A stretch of 64,000 nucleotides of DNA from Paraburkholderia bonniea. Lineage in GTDB: Bacteria; Pseudomonadota; Gammaproteobacteria; Burkholderiales; Burkholderiaceae. The notes under the pieces are model-generated. The model did not search any database. It was not told where the DNA came from and was given only the letters and a program-made list of their open reading frames with translations. The position numbers were made by a program, and so were the translations under genes. Where the stretch lies: NCBI RefSeq assembly GCF_009455625.1, contig NZ_QPEQ01000001.1, positions 1,612,001-1,676,000 of the forward strand, given 5' to 3'. This document shows, piece by piece, positions 18,622-28,240 of the stretch (positions within the stretch are counted from its first letter, which is position 1; each line of letters opens with the position of its first letter).

Positions 18622-18648
18622 CTAAACGCCGCCTTGCGCGGCGTTTAG
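18622..18648. terminator. Hairpin between convergent genes, possible bidirectional terminator
   Basis: CTAAACGCCGC and GCGGCGTTTAG form an 11-bp stem around a short loop, overlapping the nodJ stop. No T-run of note, so efficiency is uncertain. Confidence 0.55.
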
Positions 18649-19472
18649 CGCATCATGCGGCGTCTAAACAGCACAGCTGCAATACAAAACGCAACGATTG
18701 CATAGGCGGCGAGCACGGCGAGATGCAGCGCTGCGTGTTCGAGCGGCCGGCCAAGCATGGCAGGCCGGATGAGCGCGATGGCGTGAGTCAGAGGGAAAAA
18801 CTGCATGATCTGTTGCAACGCCGCTGGCAACTGGGCGGCTGGGAAAAACACCCCCGAGAGCAGCAGCATCGGTGTGAGCACCAGCGTTTGATAAAACATG
18901 AAGAAATCGTAAGAACGCGCGAGTGCGGTCACGATCATCGCCACGCTGGCAAATGCCAGCCCGGTCAAGATGATGACTGGCAGCGTCAGCAGCATGGACG
19001 GGAAGCTCGCGTAGCCGAGCACGCCAGCCACCAGCATAATCGCCGCCCCTGACAGCCCCGCTTTGCTGGCAGCCCAGACGACTTCGCCCAGCACGATGTC
19101 ACCGAGCGTGAGCGGCGTATGCATGATCGCCTCCCAGGTGCGTTGCACGTGCATGCGTGAAAACCCCGAATACATCGACTCGAAACTGGCCGATGTCATG
19201 ACGCTTGAGGCGACCGTGCCTGCTGCGAGAAAGGCGATATACGACACGCCGTCTACCTGGCCAACCATTAGCCCGAGCCCCAGCCCTAGCCCGAATAGAT
19301 AGATCATCGGGTCCGCCAGGTGGCCGAACATCGACGCGATAGCCAGCTTGCGCCACACCAGATAATTGCGCCGCCAGACGGAGATCCATCGGGTCGGACT
19401 GACCGGTAGCGCTGCAAGAATCTGATTAAACGAAGGGTTTTTGCTGGGAGCCATTTCGGAAGAGGTGTTCAT
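18645..19472 (-). CDS. nodJ: ABC-2 type transporter permease, NodJ-like
   Basis: A 275-residue inner-membrane subunit with six helices (first near 52-75, last near 247-268). The family motif [26 protein letters not shown] (about 96-121) and the ABC-2 signature [28 protein letters not shown] (about 204-231) are clear. It partners the ATPase NodI, whose gene ends 117 bases upstream on the same strand. In rhizobia NodIJ exports Nod factor. Burkholderia species without nodulation genes also carry the pair, so the cargo here is probably another lipid-linked saccharide. Confidence 0.92.
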   Translation of the reverse strand: MNTSSEMAPSKNPSFNQILAALPVSPTRWISVWRRNYLVWRKLAIASMFGHLADPMIYLFGLGLGLGLMVGQVDGVSYIAFLAAGTVASSVMTSASFESMYSGFSRMHVQRTWEAIMHTPLTLGDIVLGEVVWAASKAGLSGAAIMLVAGVLGYASFPSMLLTLPVIILTGLAFASVAMIVTALARSYDFFMFYQTLVLTPMLLLSGVFFPAAQLPAALQQIMQFFPLTHAIALIRPAMLGRPLEHAALHLAVLAAYAIVAFCIAAVLFRRRMMR

Positions 19473-19578
19473 CGTGCGGGTGGTCCGTGGGTTGACGCCA
19501 GAAGGGCTGGCTGGCGGTGTCGCGGGTGGGATCAGGAGTCAGGAATCAGGTTTTGATTCTGCGCTTTGATCCCAGGTG

Positions 19579-19600
19579 TTAGTCCTGCACTAGTCCTGCA
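19579..19600. repeat. 11-bp tandem duplication spanning the nodI stop codon
   Basis: On the minus strand TGCAGGACTAG is followed directly by TGCAGGACTAA. The first copy contains the nodI stop TAG (19590-19592). The units differ only in the last base. Confidence 0.93.
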
Positions 19601-20510
19601 TTTCACGGCCGGTGAGGCGCAGGAAAACGTCTTCCAGATTGGCCGGACGATGCAGATAGCGTAAGTCGGTTCGTTGCGCGAGGCGGCTCTGGATTGGCTG
19701 GGCATCCTTCACGTAGCAAAACAGTGTTTCGCCGCTGACTTCGGTGCGCTCCGCCAATGGTGCGAGTTCGGCGCGCAACGTAACCGGATCAGGGCCATAG
19801 ATTTCGATCACATCACAGCCGATTTCAGATGCGATGAGCTCGTTCGGTGCGCCTTCAGCAATTTTTTTGCCTTCTTCAATCACGCACAGGCGATGGCATA
19901 GCCGTTCGGCTTCTTCCATGAAATGGGTGGTTAGCAAGATGGTTTTGCCGCGTGTCAGCAATGAGCGTAGCCGCTCCCAGATCAAGTGGCGCGCTTGTGG
20001 ATCAAGCCCGGTGGTGGGCTCGTCCAGGATCAGGACGTCGGGGTCATTCACCAGGGCCCGCGCGAGCGTGAGCCGCCGCTTCATGCCCCCTGAAAGCTCA
20101 CCGACACGTGCATCGGCCTTGCTTTCAAGCCGGGCAAATTCGAGCAGGGTGGGCACAAGTGCCTGCATGGCACTCGTGCCAATGTCAAAGTAGCGGCCAA
20201 AAACCACGAGGTTTTCCCGTACGGTGAAATCAGGATCGAGATTGTCAAATTGAGGCACAACGCCAACCCGGATGCGGGCAAAGCGGGCGCGCTCCGGAAT
20301 GGGCTCGCCGCACAGACGAATGGTTCCGGCATCCGGCGCGGTAAGCCCGAGCAGCATCTTGAGCGTCGTGGTCTTGCCCGCCCCGTTAGGGCCCAGCAGG
20401 CCAAAACATTCTCCTGGCCGGACATGGAACGACAGGTTGTTCACGACGGCTTTTTCGCCGAAATGCTTGTGGACCTGCTGGAAATCAATCGAGGCATTAG
20501 ACATAGACAT
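19590..20510 (-). CDS. nodI: ABC transporter ATP-binding protein, NodI-like
   Basis: A 306-residue ATPase. Walker A is [10 protein letters not shown] (about 39-48), the Q-loop is VVPQFDN, the signature is [16 protein letters not shown] (about 138-153), Walker B is [13 protein letters not shown] (about 158-170) and the switch His is in [13 protein letters not shown]. The C-terminal 90 residues are the DUF4162-like accessory region seen in NodI. It starts at ATG 20510; ATG 20504 is an alternative. It is the first gene of nodI-nodJ. Confidence 0.94.
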   Translation of the reverse strand: MSMSNASIDFQQVHKHFGEKAVVNNLSFHVRPGECFGLLGPNGAGKTTTLKMLLGLTAPDAGTIRLCGEPIPERARFARIRVGVVPQFDNLDPDFTVRENLVVFGRYFDIGTSAMQALVPTLLEFARLESKADARVGELSGGMKRRLTLARALVNDPDVLILDEPTTGLDPQARHLIWERLRSLLTRGKTILLTTHFMEEAERLCHRLCVIEEGKKIAEGAPNELIASEIGCDVIEIYGPDPVTLRAELAPLAERTEVSGETLFCYVKDAQPIQSRLAQRTDLRYLHRPANLEDVFLRLTGREMQD

Positions 20511-20771
20511 GGCGTGGTGCGGTTTTCCGGCAAATGGGGCTGGTGAGCGGCGGTCTATTCTAGGCTATCGGCCAGACGGCGCATTGGCTGAATTGCGCTA
20601 GATCCTGTCCGGGCTAGGCTGGGTTCAAACTTGGCCCAGGTTCGCGTCAGACCAGGCCGCCGCGACGGGTCCAGGGGCCTGACTCAGTCAGTGTTTTCAT
20701 GGCTTGCACATGACATGGGGCTCCACCATGATGGCGACGAGGTCCGCGATGGGCGTGGATGGGAGGAAAGC

Positions 20772-21260
20772 ATGACAAGTTATAAAAAAATATTGCTGTG
20801 TTACGACGGCACACGCGAAGGTCGCAAGGCGCTGCGTTGTGGCGCTGATCTGGTGCTGGACTTGAAAGCACAAGCGCATCTGCTGTCAGTGGTCGATATG
20901 CGCTCAAGCATCGCGCAAAGCGCCGGAATGCTGACCGATGTGGTCTGCAACAGCTTTGAAAAAAGCGCGAGGGAGATCCTCCAGGAAGGTGTTGACTGGC
21001 TGAGTGAACGTGGCGTGAAGGTGCAAGGGCATTTCGCTTTTGGTCATCCGGTCGATGAAATTGCTCGCCTGGCCAATGAACTGGAGGTCGATCTGGTGGT
21101 GGTCGGACATCGTTGCCGAACAGGGCTGGCGCGCTGGTGGATGGGAGCGGGCAATACACCGTTACTTGACCGTGTGTCGTGCAGCATTCTGGTCGCGTGT
21201 GCGTCAAAGGCCGAACTGGACGCAACCCAGGAGCCGGTAGAGGAACAAGTCGCGGGTTGA
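20772..21260 (+). CDS. Universal stress protein (UspA family)
   Basis: A 162-residue cytoplasmic protein with one USP domain. Strand 1 is KKILLCYDGTREGRKAL (5-21), and the core VDLVVVGHRCRTGLARWWMGAGNTPLLDRVSCSILVA spans about residues 104-142. The usual ATP-binding pattern G-x2-G-x9-G-(S/T) is not clearly met, as in other Burkholderia members of this RWWMG type. The start ATG 20772 has GGGAGG five bases before it. A 13-bp stem follows at 21276-21310. Confidence 0.92.
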   Translation: MTSYKKILLCYDGTREGRKALRCGADLVLDLKAQAHLLSVVDMRSSIAQSAGMLTDVVCNSFEKSAREILQEGVDWLSERGVKVQGHFAFGHPVDEIARLANELEVDLVVVGHRCRTGLARWWMGAGNTPLLDRVSCSILVACASKAELDATQEPVEEQVAG

Positions 21261-21275
21261 GTGCTAGTTGGGAGG

Positions 21276-21310
21276 ATTCAGGCGTGGCGTGAAAACAGCC
21301 ACACCTGAAT
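21276..21310 (+). terminator. Hairpin after the universal stress gene
   Basis: ATTCAGGCGTGGC and GCCACACCTGAAT form a 13-bp stem with one mismatch and a nine-base loop. There is no T-run, so it may protect the mRNA end rather than terminate. Confidence 0.5.
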
Positions 21311-21350
21311 GGCCCTCGAATATCGGATGCAGATCAACCATCAGAGAGGC

Positions 21351-21390
21351 GAAGTACAGGGAAGTACAGGGAAGTACAGGGAAGTACAGG
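21351..21390. repeat. Perfect tandem repeat, 4 x 10 bp
   Basis: GAAGTACAGG occurs four times without mismatch, in the non-coding gap between the stress protein and the gene that follows lexA. Confidence 0.97.
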
Positions 21391-21472
21391 TTTCAGCCGC
21401 AGCCCGCATTGCCGGACTGCTTTGCATTGGATGTTGTTTATTTCGCGGTGATATCGCGCCAGATTGACTTGA

Positions 21473-21994
21473 TTACTTGAGCGCTGCCGCATGTTGCATG
21501 GCCACCCGTTCTTCTTCGATGCAATGGTCGATCATCCGGCAGACGGCATCGAATGTGCCCACCATGATGAGTCTCGATGCGCTGTGATACACCCGGACCG
21601 GCGCGCGTTTGGCCGCTTCCTGGTTGATTCCGGTATTGAGCGACACCCTCATGAACGCGGGAGCCGTTGATTGCAGCGGCCGTGCGTCAGCCGGTAATGC
21701 TGGTTCGAGCCGCGGCAGCCGGGCAGTGGCTTCATGGGTCAGCTTGGGTGGCAGACATGGCACTAGCTTGCGCAATGCATGCAGATGACTAAAGAGACCA
21801 GGGCGGCGGCCAGAACGGAGGCCAGGACGATGGCCAGGACGATTCAAGCGAGCAAAGCGACGGAACCGGTCAAATCGTTCGGCAGCCAGTGAACGAGACT
21901 GTGAAAGAAGCGGCGAAAAAACCAGCGAAAAAGGCCGTGAACGAAACAGCGACTCAGACAGCGCACGAGGCAACAAGCGGGCAAGACGTTCCAT
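21473..21994 (-). CDS. Unrecognised protein encoded directly downstream of lexA
   Basis: A 173-residue protein I cannot name. Residues 1-80 are Arg/Leu/Pro-rich and partly built from a degenerate 12-bp DNA repeat (RPGHRPGLRSGRRPGL). The last 60 residues look folded, with the stretch VRVYHSASRLIMVGTFDAVCRMIDHCIEEE ending in an amphipathic helix. Translation could begin at the internal ATG at 21652 (MRVSLNTGI). It starts 20 bases after the lexA stop on the same strand, so it should share the SOS promoter. In Pseudomonas this place holds the division inhibitor sulA, but I see no sequence likeness to SulA. Confidence 0.65.
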   Translation of the reverse strand: MERLARLLPRALSESLFRSRPFSLVFSPLLSQSRSLAAERFDRFRRFARLNRPGHRPGLRSGRRPGLFSHLHALRKLVPCLPPKLTHEATARLPRLEPALPADARPLQSTAPAFMRVSLNTGINQEAAKRAPVRVYHSASRLIMVGTFDAVCRMIDHCIEEERVAMQHAAALK

Positions 21995-22014
21995 GAGGGT
22001 CTCCAGAGCGGCGG

Positions 22015-22671
22015 TCAGAATTCTGTGGGCCGGATTAGCCCGACGGCGATGCCTTCGAGCGCAAATTCCGCGCTATCAGCCTGAACAAAAATATTGTCGT
22101 AATCGGGGTTCTCAGCGATCAGCTCGATGCCATTGGGCCGGCGCTTGAGACGTTTGACTGTGACGTCGTCGCCGAGCCGCGCGACGATGATCTGGCCGTC
22201 TTTGGCCTCACTCTTTTTTTGTACCGCCAGCAAGTCGCCATCCAGAATGCCGGCGTCACGCATCGACAGTCCGCGCACTTTCAGCAGGTAATCAGGCTGG
22301 CTGGAAAAGAGCGCTGGGTCGCATGCGTAGTGTTGCGAGATGTGTTCCTGTGCAAGAAGCGGGCTGCCCGCCGCGACCCGGCCGATAAGCGGCAGTGAGA
22401 GCTGCATCAGGCTGGCATGGGGCAGCGTGAACTGGTGTGGCGTGTCGTGCGGGTTGGGACCTTGCAGCAGCCGGATGCCGCGCGAGGCACCAGCGGCCAG
22501 TTCGATCACGCCCTTGCGCGCCAGCGCCCGGAGGTGTTCTTCAGCCGAATTGGCTGAGCTGAAACCCAGTTCAGCTGCGATTTCGGCCCGTGTGGGAGGG
22601 AAACCTGTGCGCTCGATAGCCCGGCGAACGAGTTCAAAGACCTGCTGCTGACGTGCGGTGAGTTTGATCAT
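22015..22671 (-). CDS. lexA: LexA repressor
   Basis: A 218-residue SOS repressor and self-cleaving protease. Residues 1-65 are the winged helix ([15 protein letters not shown], then [29 protein letters not shown]). The cleavage site Ala-Gly is in GRVAAGSPL (about 103-111). The catalytic Ser is in [17 protein letters not shown] (Ser near 138) and the catalytic Lys is in [17 protein letters not shown] (about 174-190). ATG 22671 fits the family; the longer frame would cover the operators. Two SOS boxes lie at -8 and -28. Confidence 0.97.
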   Translation of the reverse strand: MIKLTARQQQVFELVRRAIERTGFPPTRAEIAAELGFSSANSAEEHLRALARKGVIELAAGASRGIRLLQGPNPHDTPHQFTLPHASLMQLSLPLIGRVAAGSPLLAQEHISQHYACDPALFSSQPDYLLKVRGLSMRDAGILDGDLLAVQKKSEAKDGQIIVARLGDDVTVKRLKRRPNGIELIAENPDYDNIFVQADSAEFALEGIAVGLIRPTEF

Positions 22672-22678
22672 AGAAGTA

Positions 22679-22694
22679 CTGTATGGATAGACAG
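22679..22694. promoter_or_regulatory. SOS box 1 (LexA operator)
   Basis: CTGT-ATGGATAG-ACAG fits the LexA consensus CTGT-N8-ACAG exactly. It lies seven bases before the lexA start codon. Confidence 0.92.
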
Positions 22695-22698
22695 GTGG

Positions 22699-22714
22699 CT
22701 GTATTTTTATACAG
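22699..22714. promoter_or_regulatory. SOS box 2 (LexA operator)
   Basis: CTGT-ATTTTTAT-ACAG, followed by TA, is a near-perfect SOS box with an AT-only centre. It is spaced 20 bp (two helical turns) from box 1, suggesting cooperative autorepression. Confidence 0.95.
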
Positions 22715-22893
22715 TATTCGGCGCAATTCAAGCTTTACTTTAAGTTCGTGTGCGGCAACGCAAGGTCCAACCGTCCAATAGCCCGCTGGGCATGGCCTGA
22801 GCACTATCTGCGCCGCATCCGGGCCGGTTCCAGACTGGCACGGATGCCAGAACCCGTCACCCACTCCCGCCCCCATAACCACTTTTGCGTATT

Positions 22894-22915
22894 AAAGAAT
22901 GAAAAAACATTCTTT
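22894..22915. promoter_or_regulatory. Inverted repeat upstream of sbp, possible CysB site
   Basis: AAAGAATG-AAAAAA-CATTCTTT is a perfect 8-bp dyad in the AT-rich promoter region of sbp, 100 bases before the start. A CysB-type regulator is encoded at the end of this cluster. The LysR-type T-N11-A form is compatible, but the assignment is inferred. Confidence 0.5.
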
Positions 22916-23015
22916 TTAATTATGAGATTGCATGGATAGACTGGCCTGGCGTCGAAACCGTGCGGTTCCCGGCGCTCCCCAATACGGCATACGACATACG
23001 ACTCGGAGAACCACG

Positions 23016-24074
23016 ATGGTCTATCGAAACACAGGCTTGGCAGGCAGGCTGCGCCAGCTTTTTGGGGCGCTGACGCTAGGCGTGATGGCAACCGTGGCCA
23101 CGACTGCGAGCGTCGTGCTCAGCGCGCCAGCGAACGCGGCTGATACGACTTTTCTGAATGTTTCTTACGACCCGACCCGCGAGCTGTACCAGGATTTCAA
23201 CCAGGCGTTTGGCAAGGTCTGGAAGGCCAAAACCGGCGAATCCATTACTTTCAAGCAATCGCATGGTGGCTCGGGGGCGCAGGCGCGTTCGGTGCTCGAT
23301 GGCCTTCAGGCCGACGTCGTGACGCTGGCGCTGGCCTATGACATCGACGCGCTCGCCAGCAAGGGCCTGCTCGATAAAAACTGGCAAAAGCGTTTGCCAG
23401 ACAACGCCTCGCCCTATACCTCGACCATCGTGTTCCTGGTGCGCAAGGGCAATCCCAAACATATCCGTGACTGGGACGATCTGGTGAAGCCAGGGGTGTC
23501 GATCGTCACACCGAATCCGAAAACCTCAGGCGGTGCGCGCTGGAACTATCTCGCGGCATGGGCTTATGCCGAGCACCAGCCTGGTGGCAATGCACAAAAA
23601 GCCAAAGCATTCGTGACCCAGCTCTACAAAAACGCAGGCGTGCTCGATTCAGGCGCACGCGGGGCCACGACCAGCTTTGTGCAGCGTGATATTGGCGATG
23701 TGCTGATCGCATGGGAAAACGAGGCTTTCCTCTCGTTGAAAGAATTCGGCCCGGACAAGTTTGAAATTGTTGTGCCGTCGGTCAGCATCCTGGCCGAACC
23801 ACCTGTCGCGGTGGTCGACAAAGTGGTCGACAAGCGCGGCACACGCAAGCTCGCAGAGGCTTATCTGAACTTCCTCTATAGCGATGAAGGCCAGCAGATC
23901 GCGGCGCGCAATTTCTACCGCCCACGATCGGCCTCGGTGCCCACAGCCCTTACCGCGAAGTTTTCAAAGCTGAAGCTGTACACGGTGGATGATTCGTTCG
24001 GAGGCTGGACCCAGGCGCAAAAAACGCATTTCGCTGACGGTGGCGTGTTTGATTCGATTTATCAACCTCAATAA
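23016..24074 (+). CDS. sbp: Periplasmic sulfate-binding protein
   Basis: A 352-residue binding protein for sulfate (and thiosulfate). Residues 1-41 are a signal peptide ending SAPANA before [17 protein letters not shown], a start typical of mature Sbp/CysP. Further family motifs are [28 protein letters not shown] (about 80-107) and [16 protein letters not shown] (about 168-183). ATG 23016 has CGGAGA seven bases upstream. Its stop lies inside a 13-bp tandem repeat, and a terminator separates it from cysT, so it is probably made in excess over the membrane subunits. Confidence 0.96.
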   Translation: MVYRNTGLAGRLRQLFGALTLGVMATVATTASVVLSAPANAADTTFLNVSYDPTRELYQDFNQAFGKVWKAKTGESITFKQSHGGSGAQARSVLDGLQADVVTLALAYDIDALASKGLLDKNWQKRLPDNASPYTSTIVFLVRKGNPKHIRDWDDLVKPGVSIVTPNPKTSGGARWNYLAAWAYAEHQPGGNAQKAKAFVTQLYKNAGVLDSGARGATTSFVQRDIGDVLIAWENEAFLSLKEFGPDKFEIVVPSVSILAEPPVAVVDKVVDKRGTRKLAEAYLNFLYSDEGQQIAARNFYRPRSASVPTALTAKFSKLKLYTVDDSFGGWTQAQKTHFADGGVFDSIYQPQ

Positions 24075-24114
24075 GCAACCTCAATAAGCAACCTCAATAA
24101 GCAACCTCAATAAG
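24063..24114. repeat. 13-bp tandem repeat (4 copies) spanning the sbp stop codon
   Basis: CAACCTCAATAAG occurs four times without mismatch. The first copy encodes the last three residues and the TAA stop. A period of 13 places the copied TAA triplets in all three frames. Confidence 0.97.
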
Positions 24115-24134
24115 CGGGACTAAGCCGCCGCCAG

Positions 24135-24158
24135 ACGCGTCCCTCGGGACGCGTTTTT
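24135..24158 (+). terminator. Terminator or attenuator between sbp and cysT
   Basis: A 9-bp stem (ACGCGTCCC/GGGACGCGT) with a two-base loop and T5. It lies 61 bases beyond the sbp stop and 52 bases before cysT. Confidence 0.85.
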
Positions 24159-24209
24159 CGGTTGTACTCAATCAGGAACGGGCGCCTTCCAGTTCATCAC
24201 GGGCAACGC

Positions 24210-25121
24210 ATGACAACGCTGACTTTTCGCAGACCCGGCGCATTGCCGGGTTTTGGCCTGACTCTCGGTATCACGGTGGCTTATCTGAGCCTTATCGTGC
24301 TCATTCCGCTGGCCGCCACTTTTCTGAAAACCGCGACGCTCGATTGGCCGCAGTTTGTCCGCGCGGTGACGTCGCCCCGGGTGCTGGCGTCGTACCGCCT
24401 GACTTTTTTCGCCGCGCTTGGGGGAGCGCTCATCAACGCGGTGTTTGGCTTTCTCGTCGCGTGGGTGCTGGTGCGCTATCGCTTCCCGCTGCACCGTCTG
24501 GTTGATGCGATTGTCGATTTACCGTTCGCGCTGCCGACGTCGGTCGCGGGGATTTCGCTGGCGGCGGTGTATGCCAGCAATGGCTGGATTGGACAGTTTC
24601 TGGTCCCGCTGGGCGTGAAAGTTGCGTTTACTCCGTTAGGCGTGCTGGTCGCGCTGACTTTTATCGGTTTGCCGTTTGTCGTGCGCACCGTGCAGCCCGT
24701 GCTGGAAGAATTCGAGCGCGAGCAGGAAGAGGCCGCCGCGTGCCTTGGCGCGTCACGCTGGCTGACGTTTCGCCGGATCGTGCTGCCCGCGGTCTTTCCC
24801 GCGCTGCTGACGGGTTTCGCGCTGGCGTTTGCCCGGGCGCTAGGGGAGTACGGCTCGGTGATTTTCATCGCGGGCAACGTGCCGATGAAATCTGAAATCA
24901 CCTCGCTGCTCATCATCACCAAGCTGGAGCAGTACGACTACGCCGGGGCGACGGCGCTCGCGGTGGTGATGCTGAGCGTGTCGTTCGTGATGCTGCTGCT
25001 CATCAATACGTTGCAGTGGTATTTGCAGCGCAGAACCGGCAGAACCGGCCGCAGCACCGCTGCACCAGCGGTGTCTGCGGGTGCTGCGGGTGTAGCGAGC
25101 AAGACAGGAGATGCGTCATGA
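24210..25121 (+). CDS. cysT: Sulfate/thiosulfate ABC transporter permease CysT
   Basis: A 303-residue inner-membrane subunit with six helices. The ABC permease EAA loop is [31 protein letters not shown]-like at about 172-202, followed by [26 protein letters not shown], typical of CysT. It pairs with CysW and the ATPase CysA. The C-terminal tail contains a duplicated 9-bp unit (CAGAACCGG, encoding RTGRTGR). Its TGA overlaps the cysW ATG by four bases, implying coupled translation. Confidence 0.96.
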   Translation: MTTLTFRRPGALPGFGLTLGITVAYLSLIVLIPLAATFLKTATLDWPQFVRAVTSPRVLASYRLTFFAALGGALINAVFGFLVAWVLVRYRFPLHRLVDAIVDLPFALPTSVAGISLAAVYASNGWIGQFLVPLGVKVAFTPLGVLVALTFIGLPFVVRTVQPVLEEFEREQEEAAACLGASRWLTFRRIVLPAVFPALLTGFALAFARALGEYGSVIFIAGNVPMKSEITSLLIITKLEQYDYAGATALAVVMLSVSFVMLLLINTLQWYLQRRTGRTGRSTAAPAVSAGAAGVASKTGDAS

Positions 25122-26116
25122 GCCGCGCCATGATTGCACCAGTTGCGCCTGCCGCCGGGCGCGGGCCTCATTCCAATCCCGTGACAGAGCCCGCATTAGT
25201 GCGCTGGGTGCTGACTGGCGTGGCGTTGGTATTTCTCGGACTGTTTCTCGTCGTGCCGCTGGTGGCCGTGTTTTATCAGGCGCTGAGCAAGGGTTTGGGG
25301 TTTTATTTCACGGCTCTGGCTGATCCGGATGCGATCTCTGCCATCAAGCTCACGCTGCTGGTGGCGGCGATCGCCGTGCCGCTGAACCTCGTGTTTGGTC
25401 TCGCGGCATCGTGGTGTATCGCCAGATTCGAGTTTCGCGGCAAGGCGCTGCTGACGACGCTGATCGACTTGCCGTTTTCGGTTTCACCTGTGATTTCCGG
25501 GCTGATCTATGTGCTGATGTTTGGTGCCCAGGGATGGTTTGGCCCGTGGCTGCAAGCGCATGACGTGCAGATTATTTTCGCGGTGCCAGGCATCGTGCTG
25601 GCGACGATTTTCGTCACGTTCCCGTTTGTCGCGCGCGAGCTGATTCCGTTGATGCAGGCCCAAGGCAACGACGAGGAAGAAGCCGCCCATGTGCTGGGCG
25701 CTTCCGGCTGGCAGATTTTTCGCCGGGTGACCTTGCCCAACATCAAATGGGGATTGCTGTATGGCGTGATTCTCTGCAATGCGCGGGCGATGGGGGAGTT
25801 TGGCGCGGTGTCGGTGGTGTCAGGCCGCATTCGCGGGCAGACCGACACGATGCCGCTGCACGTCGAAATTCTCTATAACGAGTACAACTTTTCCGCCGCG
25901 TTCGCGGTGGCCTCAGTGCTGGCGTTGCTGGCGCTCGTCACGCTCGGTTTGAAGCTGCTGGCGGAGCGTCATCTGTCAACTGGGCGGGAGCCGGGCCAAT
26001 CGGGTCAATCGGGTCAACCCGGTCACCTTGTCCCCGCCTATGCGGGCCAGCCTGGGGTGTCGCTGGGGGCGTCCAAGGGGGCACCCACGGCCACGTCCCA
26101 GCATCCGGTTCAGTAA
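25118..26116 (+). CDS. cysW: Sulfate/thiosulfate ABC transporter permease CysW
   Basis: A 332-residue inner-membrane protein with six helices. The EAA loop is [31 protein letters not shown] (about 189-219), then [34 protein letters not shown], the CysW signature. Start ATG 25118 overlaps the cysT stop and has AGGAG at 25106-25110. The last 45 residues are an unusual Gly/Gln/Pro/Ala tail built on a 9-bp repeat ([10 protein letters not shown]) and are not needed for the fold. cysA follows 12 bases later. Confidence 0.96.
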   Translation: MSRAMIAPVAPAAGRGPHSNPVTEPALVRWVLTGVALVFLGLFLVVPLVAVFYQALSKGLGFYFTALADPDAISAIKLTLLVAAIAVPLNLVFGLAASWCIARFEFRGKALLTTLIDLPFSVSPVISGLIYVLMFGAQGWFGPWLQAHDVQIIFAVPGIVLATIFVTFPFVARELIPLMQAQGNDEEEAAHVLGASGWQIFRRVTLPNIKWGLLYGVILCNARAMGEFGAVSVVSGRIRGQTDTMPLHVEILYNEYNFSAAFAVASVLALLALVTLGLKLLAERHLSTGREPGQSGQSGQPGHLVPAYAGQPGVSLGASKGAPTATSQHPVQ

Positions 26117-26128
26117 GGAGTCAGAGCA

Positions 26129-27187
26129 ATGGGTATCACCGTTCGTAACTTGCACAAGCGCTTTGGCGATTTCGTCGCGCTTGATAACGTCTCGCTCGAT
26201 TTCCCTGCGGGCGAACTGGTCGCGCTGCTCGGGCCATCCGGCTGTGGCAAGACCACCTTGCTGCGCGTGATCGCGGGGCTGGATTACGCCGATGCGGGCC
26301 AGGTGGTGCTGCAAGGCCAGGATGTCGCGGCTGTGGGCGCGCGCGAGCGCGAAGTGGGCTTTGTGTTTCAGCACTACGCGCTGTTTCGCCATATGACCGT
26401 GTTTGAAAACGTGGCTTTCGGGCTGCGCGTCAAGCCGCGCCGGGAGCGCCCGAGTGAAGCGGTGATCCGCGAGAAGGTGCACGAGCTGCTCAAGCTGGTG
26501 CAACTAGACTGGCTCGCGCAGCGCTATCCCTCTGAGCTTTCTGGCGGCCAGCGCCAGCGCATCGCGCTGGCGCGCGCGCTGGCGGTAGAGCCCAAAGTGC
26601 TGCTGCTCGACGAACCTTTTGGTGCGCTTGATGCGAAGGTGCGCAAGGAGTTGCGTAGCTGGTTGCGGCGCTTGCATGACGATCTGCATATTTCGACGTT
26701 GTTTGTCACGCACGACCAGGAAGAGGCGCTCGAAGTGGCTGACCGCATCGTCGTGATGAATCATGGCCACGTCGAACAGGTGGGCAGCCCGCAGGCGGTG
26801 TATGACCATCCCCGCACTTCGTTCGTCTACGAGTTCCTCGGGGCGGCGAACCGGCTGCAAGGTCATGTTGATCGTCATGGCTTCGTGGTCGCTGGGGCGG
26901 CGAGGCCAATTGCGGTAGAGGCCAGCTTTGCCGGCCCTGCCTGGGCCTATGTCCGGCCGCACGATCTGGTGCTGTATCCGCAAAGTGCGGGGCAGCGTGA
27001 TGGCATCCTGGTGGGCGTGCGGCGGGTCGTGACGCTGGGCGGTTTGGTCAGGGTTGAGCTTGCGGGGCAGGAGGGGAGCGTGCTCGAAGCGGAACTCGAC
27101 CGCGAGACCTGGCGCGCTTTGCAGCTCGCGCCAGGTGATGGGGTGACAGCCGTGCCACGTGCGCTGCAGGTGTTTCCGGCGAGCTAA
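26129..27187 (+). CDS. cysA: Sulfate/thiosulfate ABC transporter ATPase CysA
   Basis: A 352-residue ATPase. Walker A is [11 protein letters not shown] (about 35-45), the signature is [16 protein letters not shown] (about 133-148), Walker B is [12 protein letters not shown] (about 154-165) and the switch His is in [15 protein letters not shown]. The C-terminal 110 residues form the TOBE regulatory domain usual in CysA. AAGGAG at 26115-26120 precedes the ATG. It completes the sbp-cysTWA importer. Confidence 0.97.
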   Translation: MGITVRNLHKRFGDFVALDNVSLDFPAGELVALLGPSGCGKTTLLRVIAGLDYADAGQVVLQGQDVAAVGAREREVGFVFQHYALFRHMTVFENVAFGLRVKPRRERPSEAVIREKVHELLKLVQLDWLAQRYPSELSGGQRQRIALARALAVEPKVLLLDEPFGALDAKVRKELRSWLRRLHDDLHISTLFVTHDQEEALEVADRIVVMNHGHVEQVGSPQAVYDHPRTSFVYEFLGAANRLQGHVDRHGFVVAGAARPIAVEASFAGPAWAYVRPHDLVLYPQSAGQRDGILVGVRRVVTLGGLVRVELAGQEGSVLEAELDRETWRALQLAPGDGVTAVPRALQVFPAS

Positions 27188-27251
27188 GCCCTAAGACCCG
27201 CCATGCGCGCTCGCGCTGTTTTTTTCCTATGACTTCAACCGGAAGCCGGCC

Positions 27252-28178
27252 ATGAATTTCCAGCAGTTGCGTTTTGTGCGCGAGGCTGTGCGCCAGAACA
27301 TGAACCTTACCGAGGCGGCCAATGTGCTCTTTACGTCGCAATCGGGCGTCTCGAAACAGATCAAGGATCTCGAAGATGAGCTTGGGGTCGATATTTTCAT
27401 TCGCCGGGGCAAGCGGCTGACCGGGCTTACGGAGCCGGGCAAGGCGGTGCACCAGATCATCGAGCGGATGCTGCTGGATGCGGAAAACCTGCGGCGCGTG
27501 GCGCGCCAGTACGCCGATCAGGACAACGGCCACCTGGTGGTGGCGACCACCCACACCCAGGCACGTTATGCGTTGCCCAAGGTGATTCACCAGTTCACCG
27601 AGGTGTTTCCGAAAGTTCATCTGGCGCTGCGCCAGGGCAGCCCGCAGCAGATAGCGCAGATGATCATCAACGGCGAGGCCGATATCGGAATCTCGACGGA
27701 GGCGCTCGACCGTTATCCCGACATCATCACGTTCCCGTGCTACTCATGGCGTCATGTGGTGGTGGTGCCGCAAAACCATCCGCTGGTGGGGCGGCCGGAC
27801 CTGACGCTCGACGAGATCGCCGACTATCCGGTGATTACCTACGACCAGGATTTCACGGGGCGCTCGCATATCGACCAGGCGTTCGCTAAAGCGGGTGCGG
27901 TACCCGACGTGGTGCTGACTGCGATTGACGCCGATGTAATCAAGACCTACGTCGAACTGGGCATGGGCGTGGGCATTGTGGCTGCGATGGCCCATGACCC
28001 GAAACGCGACACCGGGCTGGTCGCGCTGGACACACAGCATTTGTTTGAAGCCAGCACGACGCGCATCGGCTTGCGCAAGGGCGCATTTTTGCGAGCCTAC
28101 GCGTACCGTCTGATCGAAATGTTCGCGCCGCATCTCGACCAGGCGGCGATTGCCAGCCAGTTGCGTGAAACCGCCTGA
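27252..28178 (+). CDS. cysB: LysR-family regulator CysB
   Basis: A 308-residue activator of sulfate assimilation that responds to O-acetylserine or N-acetylserine. The N-terminal helix-turn-helix begins MNFQQLRFVREAVRQNMNLTEAANVLFTSQSGVSKQIKDLE-like, the form peculiar to CysB and Cbl. The effector domain (about 90-300) has TTHTQARYALP (96-106), where CysB binds sulfate or the inducer. It follows cysA by 64 bases and is transcribed with it or from its own promoter. Burkholderia also have a second CysB-like protein, SsuR, so that is the alternative. Confidence 0.93.
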   Translation: MNFQQLRFVREAVRQNMNLTEAANVLFTSQSGVSKQIKDLEDELGVDIFIRRGKRLTGLTEPGKAVHQIIERMLLDAENLRRVARQYADQDNGHLVVATTHTQARYALPKVIHQFTEVFPKVHLALRQGSPQQIAQMIINGEADIGISTEALDRYPDIITFPCYSWRHVVVVPQNHPLVGRPDLTLDEIADYPVITYDQDFTGRSHIDQAFAKAGAVPDVVLTAIDADVIKTYVELGMGVGIVAAMAHDPKRDTGLVALDTQHLFEASTTRIGLRKGAFLRAYAYRLIEMFAPHLDQAAIASQLRETA

Positions 28179-28240
28179 ACACATGGCTGACGCGCCATTT
28201 AACCCATCTCATTAACAGGGCTTCGCTTACAATCGCGGCC

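Noticed and set aside
18645-20510. A symbiosis island
   Set aside because: Only nodI and nodJ are present; flanks are housekeeping genes and there are no mobile-element genes.
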